From Paenibacillus sp. LS1 (GTDB lineage: Bacteria; Bacillota; Bacilli; Paenibacillales; Paenibacillaceae), in contig NZ_JAPDOE010000009.1 in assembly GCF_026013365.1 (NCBI RefSeq), positions 62,001 to 126,000 of the forward strand: DNA of 64,000 bases. The letters are read 5' to 3'. The position numbers and the translations under genes were made by a program. The notes beneath the pieces were generated by a model. That model did not search any database. It saw nothing but the letters and a program-made list of their open reading frames with translations, and was not told the DNA's origin. Positions 51,272-61,595 of the stretch are shown piece by piece (within the stretch, counting starts at the first letter, position 1; each line of letters starts with the position of its first letter).

Positions 51272-52774
51272 TTATAGCTCATAGAGTTGCTCGTATTTAC
51301 TAGTCAAATATCGGATCAATGGAGCGGTGTTAATTCCTTTCCCAGTGATAGACTGGATTAGCTCGTTCGCCGATCGTGATTTACCAAATTGATGAACATG
51401 AGTTGTTAGCCATTCGGTAATGGTCTCGATATTGTCTGATTCAATCAAATGATCATAATCGGGGAGATCGCGGCGAATGGCTTCGTGCAATTGTGCTGCA
51501 TACACAAAACCGAGCGTATAGGAAGGGAATAAGCCAAAGCCTGCTGTCCAATGTCCATCCTGTAAAATCCCATCCAGATGAGTAGGGGGACGAATCCCCA
51601 GATATTCCTCATATTTATCATTCCACGCGTCAGGTAACCCATCATAATCTACTTCTCCAGCGATAATGGCCTGTTCCAGCTCATACCGAATAATGAGATG
51701 TAGGTTGTAGGTAAGCTCATCGGCTTCAAAGCGGTTAAACGTAGGTTTTACGGCATTTAATGCAAAATAAAAATCATCCAGATTCACGTTGCCAAACGTT
51801 TCAGGTTTGATTTTTTGCAAGCTGAGATAGTTATTTTCCCAGAATCCTTTATGCCTGCCAATGAATTTCTCATAGAAGATCGATTGTGATTCATGAATGC
51901 CATATGAAGTGAAGATACCCAGTCCGGTATGAATCAAATCGGGATTAATATTCTGCGTATAGAGCGAGTGTCCTCCTTCATGCAGTGCACTCCACAGGGA
52001 AACACGAACGTCATTCTCTACAAACTTGGCTGCGAGCCTTGCATCGTATGGATTAATAGCAGAACTGAATGGATGGACGGTTGCACCGAATTGCCCGGCA
52101 TCAAAATCGTACCGAATAGCATCTAACAGTTCAATGCCAAGCTGTCGTTGCTCTGCTAGCGGGAAAGGACGAGTGAATATGGATGTATCCGGTTGCTTGG
52201 AGGAAGCCGCGACACGGCGGATCAGAGGTAACAGGGCGGATTTCAGTTCACTGAAAATGCGGTTTAATGTGACGGTATCCAGGTCGGGGTCGAATTGCTG
52301 CACGAGTGGATCGTATGCATGCTGCTCGTACCCCCAATAACCGGCAAACTTCAGGCTTGCATCGAAGATCTGCTTCAAATGCGGGGCGAAAATGGAGAAG
52401 TCATTGGCGGCTCTGGCTTCGAGCCATGCAGCGTTAGCAAGACCTTGTTGGTGTACAAACGCCTGATATTCTTCTCTGGGAATCGCGCTCCAGCGTTGAT
52501 ATGTTTTCAGATGCTCCGCAACAATTCTACCGGTCAGTTCATCAACGTTCGCATTCCGTGCTTCTTCCTCCAGTCTCAAACCAAAATCCGGTTCCGTCTG
52601 TAAACGAAATAGCTCTCCGGCTAAGGTCGCTTTGGCACGTGCAGCGTATGAAGCGCCTTTTTTGGGTGCTCCTGTGCGGGCATCCCAGGCGAGCAGGGTT
52701 TGAACCTGCTTATAATGTTCTATTTTTTCGATGTGCTGATTAAGCGCAGGGTCCAAACGTTCGAGTGTGGTCAT
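51272..52774 (-). CDS. M32 family metallocarboxypeptidase
   Basis: This 500-residue cytosolic zinc carboxypeptidase removes C-terminal residues from peptides. It has the active-site HEGGH (265-269), with HPF at 234-236 and the HESQSIFYEK segment carrying the third ligand, all hallmarks of M32. Length matches the family (about 500). ATG 52774 follows AAGGAG. It lies next to, and divergent from, the peptide-import operon at 53 kb, so it may process imported peptides. Confidence 0.93.
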   Translation of the reverse strand: MTTLERLDPALNQHIEKIEHYKQVQTLLAWDARTGAPKKGASYAARAKATLAGELFRLQTEPDFGLRLEEEARNANVDELTGRIVAEHLKTYQRWSAIPREEYQAFVHQQGLANAAWLEARAANDFSIFAPHLKQIFDASLKFAGYWGYEQHAYDPLVQQFDPDLDTVTLNRIFSELKSALLPLIRRVAASSKQPDTSIFTRPFPLAEQRQLGIELLDAIRYDFDAGQFGATVHPFSSAINPYDARLAAKFVENDVRVSLWSALHEGGHSLYTQNINPDLIHTGLGIFTSYGIHESQSIFYEKFIGRHKGFWENNYLSLQKIKPETFGNVNLDDFYFALNAVKPTFNRFEADELTYNLHLIIRYELEQAIIAGEVDYDGLPDAWNDKYEEYLGIRPPTHLDGILQDGHWTAGFGLFPSYTLGFVYAAQLHEAIRRDLPDYDHLIESDNIETITEWLTTHVHQFGKSRSANELIQSITGKGINTAPLIRYLTSKYEQLYEL

Positions 52775-53031
52775 GAATGATGACTCCTTCCAGATAAAGG
52801 ATGAAATTTAAGTTGAATATTACCATCGGAATACTTGGATGTATATAGTTTCACGCTTTTTTCATAGTTTACAAAAAATGAATTAACACATTAATAATGC
52901 TTATTTTACAAAAACACGCCTTTCCCTTAGCCTGAAAATACCAATTTTCACTAATCCGACATGAACACTTGTATATCATTCAGGATCGTGAAATCGGATT
53001 TACCATTATGCATGAGAGCGAGAGGGGTTAC

Positions 53032-54636
53032 ATGATGAGAAATCGAACCAAACCTGCATTAATTATGATTCTGGCATTCCTGCTTCTGGCAGGTTGCGCA
53101 TCGGGTGGACAAGATGAGAACACGCAAGCTTCATCATCATCAGGGGACAATCAATCCCAACAAACGGGTGCTGAAGTCAAGACCGGCGGGACATTGAACG
53201 TTGGTTATCCAACACAACCGGTCACGCTGGATGCACACGTTTCTTCCAATACAGCGGTCAAGGATATTTCACGTGAGATCTATGAGCAACTGGTGACGTT
53301 GGATAAAGACGCACAGGTCATTCCACTACTGGCTGAATCTTATGAGATCAGTGAAGACCAATTATCGTATACATTCCATCTGCGCCAAGGTGTGAAGTTT
53401 CATAATGGCAAGGAGCTACAGGCAGAGGATGTAGTAGCTTCCCTGAATCGCTGGATCAAGCTGTCCAGTCATGGTAAAGCGAATTTTGTAGGTGCAGAGG
53501 CGAAAGAAACTGATCCATCTACCGTGGTCCTGCAATTAAAGACACCATTTCTGTTAACTCTTCAACTCCTTGCTGATCCGATTCCGGCAGCAGCCATTTA
53601 TCCGAAGGAAGTCGTGGATGAGGCAGATGACAAAGGCATCAAATCCTACATCGGAACAGGTCCGTTTCAGTTGGAGGAGTGGAAACAGGATCAATATATT
53701 CATTTGAAAAAATATGAGGATTACTCTGCCCGTTCCGAGCCAAGTAATGGAGCGGGCGGCAAAAAGGAAGCGCTGGTTGATGATTTGTACTTCCGCTTTG
53801 TCACAGACGAGTCGACCAGATTGGCCGGAATTACGTCTGGGGAATATGACATTGCCTTAAATATCTCTGTGGATAATGAACAGCAAATTGCGGGCAACCC
53901 GGAGCTGCAAACGTTCCTCAGTCCAGGAGGAATGATTGGCTACTTCTACAACAGCAATGACGGCCTGTTCAAGAACGTCAAGCTTCGTCAGGCGGTTAAT
54001 GCCATCCAGAATGCGGATGACATTCTGACGTCTGCATTCCGTGATCCGCAATTTTATGTGAAGACGTCCTCGCTGGTCCTTCCGGAATATCCGAACTGGT
54101 ACTCGGAAGCGGGCAAGGAAGCTTACAGCCAGGCCAATGCGGATAAAGCAAAGCAATTGCTTCAGGAAGCCGGTTATAACGGCGAAGAGATCAAAATTTT
54201 CACGACGAGAGATTATGTGGACCAATATAACGTAGCCGTTGTTTTGCAGCAGGAGTTGGAGTCGATTGGGATCAAGGTCAAGCTGGATGTCTATGACTGG
54301 CCAACGTTGCAGGAGAAGCTCGGGACAGGTACAGGATGGGATATATACCCAATGAGTTATGCATTCCGGCCTACGTTCTATCAATACTCGTTCTGGGGAG
54401 GCGGAGCGGGGCTGTTAAAAAGCGAGAAGCTAAACGAGCTGCTTCAGGGAATTCGCACGTCTGAATCGGTAGAAGCCGCAAGGCCGCTGATCGATGAATT
54501 GCAGCAATTTGTATGGACCGAAGTTCCATTCTCTCAGATCGGACATACGAAGCAGGTTACAGCGCTATCGAAAAACATCAGTGGATTCCAAAATATTTTG
54601 GGTCCTATATTCTGGAATACAACCAACAACAAGTAG
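53032..54636 (+). CDS. Peptide ABC transporter substrate-binding lipoprotein
   Basis: A 534-residue extracellular lipoprotein. A basic start, hydrophobic segment and lipobox LLAGC (Cys22) are followed by a Ser/Gln-rich linker (25-45) and an SBP_bac_5 domain (about 50-520) that binds oligopeptides or related ligands. FYLR-type and ELQAEDVVASLNRW segments are typical. I start at ATG 53032, after GAGAGGGG; the open frame extends upstream into the promoter. It is the first gene of the transport and hydrolysis operon, followed directly by its permeases. Confidence 0.9.
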   Translation: MMRNRTKPALIMILAFLLLAGCASGGQDENTQASSSSGDNQSQQTGAEVKTGGTLNVGYPTQPVTLDAHVSSNTAVKDISREIYEQLVTLDKDAQVIPLLAESYEISEDQLSYTFHLRQGVKFHNGKELQAEDVVASLNRWIKLSSHGKANFVGAEAKETDPSTVVLQLKTPFLLTLQLLADPIPAAAIYPKEVVDEADDKGIKSYIGTGPFQLEEWKQDQYIHLKKYEDYSARSEPSNGAGGKKEALVDDLYFRFVTDESTRLAGITSGEYDIALNISVDNEQQIAGNPELQTFLSPGGMIGYFYNSNDGLFKNVKLRQAVNAIQNADDILTSAFRDPQFYVKTSSLVLPEYPNWYSEAGKEAYSQANADKAKQLLQEAGYNGEEIKIFTTRDYVDQYNVAVVLQQELESIGIKVKLDVYDWPTLQEKLGTGTGWDIYPMSYAFRPTFYQYSFWGGGAGLLKSEKLNELLQGIRTSESVEAARPLIDELQQFVWTEVPFSQIGHTKQVTALSKNISGFQNILGPIFWNTTNNK

Positions 54637-54728
54637 CTGAAACAAAGGGCAACGGGTGAAAAGGCGTAGCATCGCTTTTACAGGAATACGCCTTTCCGTG
54701 TGCCAACACGAGAGTGAGGTGCCCTCTT

Positions 54729-55679
54729 ATGGGTGGATATATCGTTCGGCGGTTATTATCCTTGATTCCGGTTTTGTTCGTCGTCGCCATCGTTGTGTTC
54801 TCCATCATTCATGTCACACCGGGTGATCCGGCTGCCATTCTGCTGGGTGAAGAGGCGACAAAGGCCGACATTGATGAGTTAAGAAGCAAATTGGGGCTGG
54901 ACAGACCCATCTATGAGCAATTTGGCATTTGGATGCTGGGGTTGTTATCAGGGAATCTGGGGGAGTCCATCTTTCTGGACAAGCCTGTGACAGAGGCATT
55001 TTTTGAACGGCTGGCGCCCACATTATCCCTCGCCATCATTGCACAGGTGATCGGTGTTTTTCTTGCCTTGTTCCTTGGCATTACAGCGGTCAAGCGAAGA
55101 GGCACGATCGTGGATCAATCGGTGATGGGATTCTCCATGCTTGGTATATCAATTCCGAGTTTTCTGCTGGGATCACTGTTAGTCATGTTCTTTAGTGTAA
55201 AGCTGCGCTGGCTACCAGTTGCAGGATATCAGCCGATTAGCGAGGGACTGTGGCAGCATATCAAATACTTGCTGTTACCAGGCATCGTGCTCGGCATCAT
55301 TCAGGCAGCGCTCATTACCCGAATGACAAGATCGTCCATTCTCGATGTGATGTCCGGCAATTTTATCAAGACCGCGAAAGCCAAGGGAGTCAAAGAAAAA
55401 ACGATTGTGTATACGCATGCGTTACGTGTTGCGTTTATCCCGATTCTAACGGTGATTGGGGAATCATTCGGTGGGCTGGTTACAGGCGCTGCGGTCATTG
55501 AAACGTTATTCAATATTCCGGGCGTTGGGCAACTTATCGTGAACTCGATTAGTCGAAGAGATTATTCGGTTATTCAGGGTTCGGTGCTGCTGGTTACGGT
55601 GGCTTATGTGTTCGTGAATCTGATTGTTGACTTGTTGTACGGTTTGGTCGATCCACGGGTTCGATTAAGCAAGAAATAA
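54729..55679 (+). CDS. Peptide ABC transporter permease (DppB/GsiC-like)
   Basis: A 316-residue inner membrane subunit with six helices. It has the conserved PGDPAAILLGEEA string after helix 1 and the EAA-loop pattern in RTRSSILDVMSGNFIKTAKAKGV (read as a whole near 200-225). It ends VDPRVRLSKK as usual for DppB. ATG 54729 follows GAGTGAGGTG. It pairs with the next gene to form the pore. Confidence 0.92.
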   Translation: MGGYIVRRLLSLIPVLFVVAIVVFSIIHVTPGDPAAILLGEEATKADIDELRSKLGLDRPIYEQFGIWMLGLLSGNLGESIFLDKPVTEAFFERLAPTLSLAIIAQVIGVFLALFLGITAVKRRGTIVDQSVMGFSMLGISIPSFLLGSLLVMFFSVKLRWLPVAGYQPISEGLWQHIKYLLLPGIVLGIIQAALITRMTRSSILDVMSGNFIKTAKAKGVKEKTIVYTHALRVAFIPILTVIGESFGGLVTGAAVIETLFNIPGVGQLIVNSISRRDYSVIQGSVLLVTVAYVFVNLIVDLLYGLVDPRVRLSKK

Positions 55680-55697
55680 ACGGGAGGTGGACACCAC

Positions 55698-56624
55698 GTG
55701 ATAACCAATCCGGGAACGACCATCGCTCCGTCAGGACTTCACAAGAAGGGAAAGAATAGACGTATCGCATTCAGGCGTTTTATGAATAATCCCTTGTTAA
55801 CTACAGGGGCGGGAATTTTGTTGGTTGTTGTTCTGCTGGTCATCGTTGGGCCCTTAATTACGCCGTACAGCCCGTTACAGATTGATCCGGTGAATCGCCT
55901 CAAAGGTCCGAGCGGGCAGCATGTTTTTGGTACGGATAACTTTGGTCGTGATGTATTCACTCGGGCCGTATATGGTTTGCGTATTTCAGTGGCAGTTGGT
56001 TTCGCTGTTACGGCCGTGGCATCTTTAATCGGTATGATTGTGGGACTGTTATCTGCAAGTTACTCGGTGCTGGACCACATATTTATGCGTATCTGTGATG
56101 GTTTGTTTGCTTTTCCATCCATTCTGCTCGCTATCTCCATTATGGCTGCACTTGGTCCAAATCCGGGAAATGTCATTATTGCCTTGAGTATTATCTTCAT
56201 TCCATCCATGGCTCGAATTATTCGTTCCAAAGCGCTGGTGATTCGTGAGCTGACTTATATCGAAGCGTTGCATGCACAGGGAGCCAGCAGCTGGCGGATC
56301 ATCTGGATTCATATGGCACCCAATACACTGTCCCCGCTTATTATCCAATCCAGTTTTATATTTGCCGTATCGATCCTGACGGAAGCTTCATTAAGTTTCC
56401 TGGGTGCGGGTATTCCTTCACCCTCCCCAAGTCTTGGGAATATGCTCTTTGACGGGAAAACGGTAATCTATAACGCTTGGTGGATGACAGTCTTTCCTGG
56501 CATTTTCCTGGTACTCGTTGTGTTGGGGCTTAATCTGTTCGGTGATGGTCTAAGAGATCTGCTCGACCCGCATGCTAATAAGGTGAAAAGGGGGAGACGA
56601 CGTGGGAAAACAACCGCTGCTTGA
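55698..56624 (+). CDS. Peptide ABC transporter permease (DppC/GsiD-like)
   Basis: A 308-residue permease with six helices and the DppC motifs HVFGTDNFGRDVFTRAVYG and ARIIRSKALVIRELTYIEA. It starts at GTG 55698, after CGGGAGGTGG. Its end overlaps the following ATPase gene by 23 bases, so translation is coupled. Confidence 0.92.
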   Translation: MITNPGTTIAPSGLHKKGKNRRIAFRRFMNNPLLTTGAGILLVVVLLVIVGPLITPYSPLQIDPVNRLKGPSGQHVFGTDNFGRDVFTRAVYGLRISVAVGFAVTAVASLIGMIVGLLSASYSVLDHIFMRICDGLFAFPSILLAISIMAALGPNPGNVIIALSIIFIPSMARIIRSKALVIRELTYIEALHAQGASSWRIIWIHMAPNTLSPLIIQSSFIFAVSILTEASLSFLGAGIPSPSPSLGNMLFDGKTVIYNAWWMTVFPGIFLVLVVLGLNLFGDGLRDLLDPHANKVKRGRRRGKTTAA

Positions 56625-57618
56625 GGTGAAGGATCTGAAAGTATCCATTTCAACCGAAAAGGGAACGATTCACCCGGTGGAAGGTGTATCCTTCCACGTT
56701 CTTGCTGGTGAGACGCTTGGCATCGTAGGCGAGTCCGGTTGTGGAAAAAGCGTAACCGCCGAATCCATCCTCAGATTGTTTGATGAAGACTACGTGGATT
56801 ACTCCGGTGAAGTCCTCTACGAGGGAACCGATCTTTTAAGCTTATCGAAAAGACAAATGGAAAGCATTCGTGGCAATGAACTGTCGATGATCTTTCAAGA
56901 CCCCATGTCTTCCCTGAATCCGGTACAGACCATCGGTAAACAAATTGCCGAGAGCTTGAAGCTGCATCAGGGCATGAATGGCAAGCAGGCGCGCCTTGCT
57001 GCGGTAGACCTGCTCCGAATGACGGGAATTCCTTCACCGGAAAAGAGAGTAGATGAGCATCCGCATGAAATCTCAGGTGGTATGCGACAACGGGTCATGA
57101 TTGCCATGGCGTTGGCCTGTAATCCCAAACTGCTGATCGCGGATGAACCAACGACTGCGCTGGACGTAACGATTCAGGCTCAGATTCTGGAACTGATCGA
57201 GAGTCTGCAATCGAAGACGGGGCTGGGGGTTATCCTGATCACACATGATCTGGGTGTTGTCGCAGAGACATGTACAAGGGTGGCTGTTATGTATCTGGGC
57301 CAAGTCGTGGAGGAGGCCAGTGTGGACGATTTATTTTTCGATCCGAAGCATCCCTATACGTCAGGTTTAATGAAATCCATTCCACGAATAGATGGTGAAC
57401 AACACAGCAAGCTGCACGTCATTGAGGGAACGGTTCCAGCGCTACATCAGATTCCCGAGGGATGCAGGTTTGCTCCCAGATGCGCTTATGCAGATGAACA
57501 GTGCCTGCGAGCAGCACCTCCATTGAAACAGGTGGATGAGAAACATTCGGTACGCTGCTGGTATCCCGGAATAGCAACGATTCAGGAGGAGACACATGAA
57601 CTCGAAATCATTGGTTGA
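56602..57618 (+). CDS. Oligopeptide ABC transporter ATPase (DppD/OppD-like)
   Basis: A 338-residue ATPase. It has Walker A GESGCGKSV, signature ISGGMRQRV, Walker B LLIADEP, and the C-terminal Cys-rich oligo_HPY region with CRFAPRC and the later Cys residues, typical of Opp/Dpp ATPases that carry a 4Fe-4S or structural cluster. It starts at GTG 56602, overlapping the permease gene, and its end overlaps the next ATPase gene by 23 bases. Confidence 0.92.
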   Translation: MGKQPLLEVKDLKVSISTEKGTIHPVEGVSFHVLAGETLGIVGESGCGKSVTAESILRLFDEDYVDYSGEVLYEGTDLLSLSKRQMESIRGNELSMIFQDPMSSLNPVQTIGKQIAESLKLHQGMNGKQARLAAVDLLRMTGIPSPEKRVDEHPHEISGGMRQRVMIAMALACNPKLLIADEPTTALDVTIQAQILELIESLQSKTGLGVILITHDLGVVAETCTRVAVMYLGQVVEEASVDDLFFDPKHPYTSGLMKSIPRIDGEQHSKLHVIEGTVPALHQIPEGCRFAPRCAYADEQCLRAAPPLKQVDEKHSVRCWYPGIATIQEETHELEIIG

Positions 57619-58585
57619 GTCGAAGCCGCTATTACAGGTAAGCAATCTGAACAAACATTTCCCAGTTCGATCTTCTTTTGGGCGAACCAAAGGACAAGTC
57701 AAGGCGGTGAATGGTGTGTCCTTCGACATCCATACCGGGCAAACCTTCGGTTTAGTAGGAGAGTCCGGTTGTGGCAAGAGCACACTTGGTCGATCCATTC
57801 TCAGACTTGTCGAACCGACGTCCGGGAAAGCATTTTATGAGGGGACAGACATTCTCGGATTAAACAAAAAAGAATTGCGAAATTACAGGCAACATATGCA
57901 GATGGTTTTCCAGGACCCGTATACCTCGCTGGACCCTCGCAAACGTGTGGGATATTCAATTGAAGAACCGCTATTAATCCATAAGAAAGGCAATAAACGG
58001 GACAGAATGGAGACAGCCCTGTCATTGCTGCGCAAAGTCGGATTCAGTGAAGAGCATTATGAGCGCTTTCCTCACGAATTTTCCGGCGGTCAACGCCAGC
58101 GGTTGGGCATAGCCAAAGCGCTGGCCCTTGGGCCGAAGCTTATTATATGTGATGAACCGGTATCGGCGCTGGATGTATCGATCCAATCCCAGGTCATCAA
58201 TTTATTGGAAGAGGTTCAGGAGGAGCTGGGAATTTCCTATTTGTTTATTGCCCATGACCTTAGCGTGGTACGTCATATTGCCGATCGCATTGGCGTGATG
58301 TATTTGGGCGAAATGGTAGAGCAGGGACCCGCAGAAGCGTTGTTCGCCGATCCACTCCATCCGTATACCAAATCTCTGTTGTCAGCGGTACCCATTCCGA
58401 ATCCGCGTGTGAAGCGGGAGAGAGTGGTACTAAGCGGGGAGATTCCCTCTCCACTTAATCCTCCCTCGGGCTGTGTTTTTCATACCCGTTGTCCTTATGT
58501 GATGGAGACCTGCCGTCAGGTCGTTCCGCAGAAACGCTTCGTCACACCAGAGCGAGAAGTGCAGTGTCATTTATATAACGAATAG
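57596..58585 (+). CDS. Oligopeptide ABC transporter ATPase (DppF/OppF-like)
   Basis: A 329-residue ATPase partner. It has Walker A GESGCGKST, signature FSGGQRQR, Walker B LIICDEP, and a C-terminal oligo_HPY region with CVFHTRCPY. ATG 57596 follows AGGAGGAGAC. Together with the preceding gene it powers the permease pair. The transporter set is complete: binding protein, two permeases and two ATPases. Confidence 0.93.
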   Translation: MNSKSLVESKPLLQVSNLNKHFPVRSSFGRTKGQVKAVNGVSFDIHTGQTFGLVGESGCGKSTLGRSILRLVEPTSGKAFYEGTDILGLNKKELRNYRQHMQMVFQDPYTSLDPRKRVGYSIEEPLLIHKKGNKRDRMETALSLLRKVGFSEEHYERFPHEFSGGQRQRLGIAKALALGPKLIICDEPVSALDVSIQSQVINLLEEVQEELGISYLFIAHDLSVVRHIADRIGVMYLGEMVEQGPAEALFADPLHPYTKSLLSAVPIPNPRVKRERVVLSGEIPSPLNPPSGCVFHTRCPYVMETCRQVVPQKRFVTPEREVQCHLYNE

Positions 58586-58620
58586 TGGTCAATTCAACAT
58601 GGAAGAGGAGGAATACAACG

Positions 58621-59874
58621 ATGAGTTTTCGTATCACAGCTGAAAAGTGGAAGGACGAGGCGATTCGGCTCCGCCGCCATATTCACCAGAATCCGGAGCT
58701 TGGTCATCAGGAATTTGAAACGGCCAAGCTGGTTGCCCAATTTTTAACGGAGGCTGGCCTTGAAGTACACACGGGTGTAGGTGGAACAGGGGTGGTTGGG
58801 CTTCTGAAAGGTGGGCGTGACGGCAGAACGATTGGGATTCGCGCTGATATGGATGCCCTGCCTATTGAGGAGAAGACCGGATTGCCATATGCCAGCACTC
58901 GCGAAGGTGTGATGCACGCTTGCGGGCACGATGTGCATACAGCGATATTACTCGGTACAGCAGCGGCCTTAAGTGAGCACAGGGATGAACTTCAGGGAAC
59001 GGTGAAATTTATTTTCCAGCCTGCGGAGGAAGTACGGGGAGGAGCTACGGATCTGATTGAGGCAGGTGTATTGCAGAGCCCTGAGTTGGATGCGATTATT
59101 GCCCTGCATGTATGGCCGGATTTGCCCGCAGGCAAGATTGGATTACGTAAAGGAGCCATGCTGGCCGCGGCAGATGCTTTTGATATTCGGGTGACGGGAA
59201 AAGGGGGGCATGCTGCGTATCCTCATCGCACGGTTGATCCGGTTATTATTGCTGCCCAGATCATAACTGCGCTGCAAACGGTCGTATCCCGCAACCTGTC
59301 TCCACTGGATTCTTCGGTCATCTCGATCACGAAGCTGCAAAGCAATAGCAACGCCTATAATGTTATCGCTGGTGAAGTGCAACTCAGAGGTACGATCCGT
59401 ACGCACAATCCCGAGACGCGTGAAGCCGTGCCAGTATATATGAAGCGTCTCATTGAGACGATTGCGGAAGGTTTTGGTGGTCAAGCGGAATTCGACTATT
59501 ACCGCGGCGGTTCTCCTGTTATTAATGATGATTACGTAGTCGACGTGATTGAACATGCAGCGGGGTCTGTGATTGGTAGGGAATCGGTCGTTTATCTGAA
59601 AGAACCATCCATGGGCGCCGAAGATTTTGGTGCTTATCTTGAATATGTGCCTGGAGCCATATTCCGGCTCGGAACGGTGGCAGAGGGAGATGCCCGCTCA
59701 CAGCTTCCTCTTCACAGTGATTCAATTATCTTTGATGAGCAAGCTATTGTCACAGGCATATCGGTTCTTGGCGAAACGGCCATTCATTATTTGAACCAGA
59801 GCAATGATGATGAATCATGGGTTGCATTAGGCGTTGCAGCAGGCAAAGAGGAAAGGGGGAATGCAAATGGCTGA
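58621..59874 (+). CDS. M20 family amidohydrolase (hippurate/N-acyl-amino-acid type)
   Basis: A 417-residue zinc hydrolase of the M20D class, related to N-acyl-L-amino acid amidohydrolases and IAA-amino acid hydrolases. HACGHDVHTA (99-108) carries metal ligands, and FQPAEEVRGG carries the catalytic and bridging glutamates. The dimerisation domain is in the middle. I start at ATG 58621, after GAGGAGGAATACA. It is directly downstream of the peptide importer, so it probably acts on an imported N-acylated amino acid or peptide. Its 3' end overlaps the next gene by 8 bases. Confidence 0.9.
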   Translation: MSFRITAEKWKDEAIRLRRHIHQNPELGHQEFETAKLVAQFLTEAGLEVHTGVGGTGVVGLLKGGRDGRTIGIRADMDALPIEEKTGLPYASTREGVMHACGHDVHTAILLGTAAALSEHRDELQGTVKFIFQPAEEVRGGATDLIEAGVLQSPELDAIIALHVWPDLPAGKIGLRKGAMLAAADAFDIRVTGKGGHAAYPHRTVDPVIIAAQIITALQTVVSRNLSPLDSSVISITKLQSNSNAYNVIAGEVQLRGTIRTHNPETREAVPVYMKRLIETIAEGFGGQAEFDYYRGGSPVINDDYVVDVIEHAAGSVIGRESVVYLKEPSMGAEDFGAYLEYVPGAIFRLGTVAEGDARSQLPLHSDSIIFDEQAIVTGISVLGETAIHYLNQSNDDESWVALGVAAGKEERGNANG

Positions 59875-61573
59875 GTTGCAGCAACAAACGGAGCTGAATG
59901 TCGTTCTGCATGAGATCAATCGTGATCTGCTGCTTGAATACAACAAAGAGATTGCTAAGGAGATTCGTTTGTCCGGATCTGAAGAAGAACTGCGGGCATT
60001 TCGTTATATTCAAGAGCAATTGGAGAGCTTCGGTCTGACCACGGAGCTTACGTTTAACGAGGCTTACATTAGTATCCCGCTCCGAGCAGAACTCCGGGTT
60101 GGTGATATCTCTTTCACGGCTATTACACATTCGATGTCGGCCCAGGCGGAACAATTGAACACGGAATTGAGATTCCTGGATCTGGAAGAAAAAGACCAGA
60201 ACTCCAAGGAAGGTCAGCGGATCAACAGCGCGGTGATCGTGCACGGACTGGCGAATTGGACAACCATTCACCGTTTGCAGCAGCAGGGTGCCAAGGCAAT
60301 CATATTTATTAATAATGGTGCGTATACGCATGAGATGATCGTTTCTTCCGTCTGGGGGAATCCGACACCAGAGGATGATGGCTATCCTGACATTCCGGTG
60401 CTATCGGTCAATAAGGCTGACGGAGAGCAACTTAAGTCGCTGATATCCGCGAGTGATGGTGATTCGGTAAAGGTTACGCTGCATGCCGAGGTGAAAACGG
60501 GCTGGGTCAAGATCCCTACACTGATTGCAGAGATACAAGGCACGGTGGAGCCGGAGTCCTTTATACTTTTCAGCGGACATGTGGATTCCTGGCATTATGG
60601 TGCGATGGATAACGGCTCCGCTAATGCAGTCATGGTGGAAGTGGCACGTGTATTATCTCTGTACCGTCATTCTCTGCGGCGTTCGGTTCGGTTCGCTTTT
60701 TGGTCCGGGCATTCCCATGGCAGATATGCGGGTTCTGCGTTATACAGTGATCTTCATTGGGAGGATTTGCACGAGAATGGCGTGCTCCATATCAATATTG
60801 ACTCTGTGGGCGCCAAGGGTGCCAGCAATCTGGCTGCGGCGAACACAATGGCAGAGACTAAGGGGTTATGCGAGCAGGCGATCCGGATTGTAACGGATGA
60901 GCCTTTCCGTGGTTCGCCTTTTGGCAGGTCGGGGGATCAGTCCTTTTGGGGCGCCGGACTTCCGTCGGCTTTCATGGGTTTATCCTATCAGCCTGAAGGC
61001 TGGTTTGGCTGGTGGTGGCATACGACGGAGGATACGTTGGACAAAATTGATGGAGATGTTCTGGCAAGGGATTGCAGAGTGTATCTAGCAGCACTCTACC
61101 ATGCCGCGTCATCTCCGATCATTCCCATTGATCAGAGACCAGCTGTTCAGACGTTATCGGACAGAATCGGCTATTACGCCGAGCTTGCCGGGGAGCATAT
61201 AGACTTTTCATATATAACAAGCAGGGTACAACATCTTCAGGCTATTACGGATCGATTCTATGAACGAGTTGAACGTGGTTCCTTGCCGGATACATCACTT
61301 TCAGAGGTGAATCGAACAATATTGGCACTCAGCAGATGGCTTGTTCCCATCAACTACGTTCAAGGCAGCCGTTATGATCATGATCTCGCAGGCAGTCATG
61401 TGCTGGTACCCGCTCTTGCGGAAGCCGAACAGTTGGCTACGGCCGCAGGGGGCAGTGAAGTCTTTTACAGGTTAAGAACATCACTTGTACGTCAGGTGAA
61501 TCGTATCGGTTATGAGATTAAACAGGCGATTCTTCTTGTGACCGAAAGCGAGAGGCATGTCCATTCCAACTGA
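59867..61573 (+). CDS. M28 family aminopeptidase-like metallopeptidase
   Basis: A 568-residue protein with an M28 zinc peptidase core. GHVDSWHYGAMDNGSA near 240-255 carries the metal-ligand His and Asp, with FWSGHSHGRYAGS after it. A protease-associated-like insert lies before the core (about 110-200). No signal peptide is visible, so it should act in the cytosol. ATG 59867 is 8 bases after GAAAGGGGG. It is co-transcribed with the importer and the M20 enzyme. Confidence 0.85.
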   Translation: MAELQQQTELNVVLHEINRDLLLEYNKEIAKEIRLSGSEEELRAFRYIQEQLESFGLTTELTFNEAYISIPLRAELRVGDISFTAITHSMSAQAEQLNTELRFLDLEEKDQNSKEGQRINSAVIVHGLANWTTIHRLQQQGAKAIIFINNGAYTHEMIVSSVWGNPTPEDDGYPDIPVLSVNKADGEQLKSLISASDGDSVKVTLHAEVKTGWVKIPTLIAEIQGTVEPESFILFSGHVDSWHYGAMDNGSANAVMVEVARVLSLYRHSLRRSVRFAFWSGHSHGRYAGSALYSDLHWEDLHENGVLHINIDSVGAKGASNLAAANTMAETKGLCEQAIRIVTDEPFRGSPFGRSGDQSFWGAGLPSAFMGLSYQPEGWFGWWWHTTEDTLDKIDGDVLARDCRVYLAALYHAASSPIIPIDQRPAVQTLSDRIGYYAELAGEHIDFSYITSRVQHLQAITDRFYERVERGSLPDTSLSEVNRTILALSRWLVPINYVQGSRYDHDLAGSHVLVPALAEAEQLATAAGGSEVFYRLRTSLVRQVNRIGYEIKQAILLVTESERHVHSN

Positions 61574-61595
61574 ATTGCATAAAGGAGAGAACATC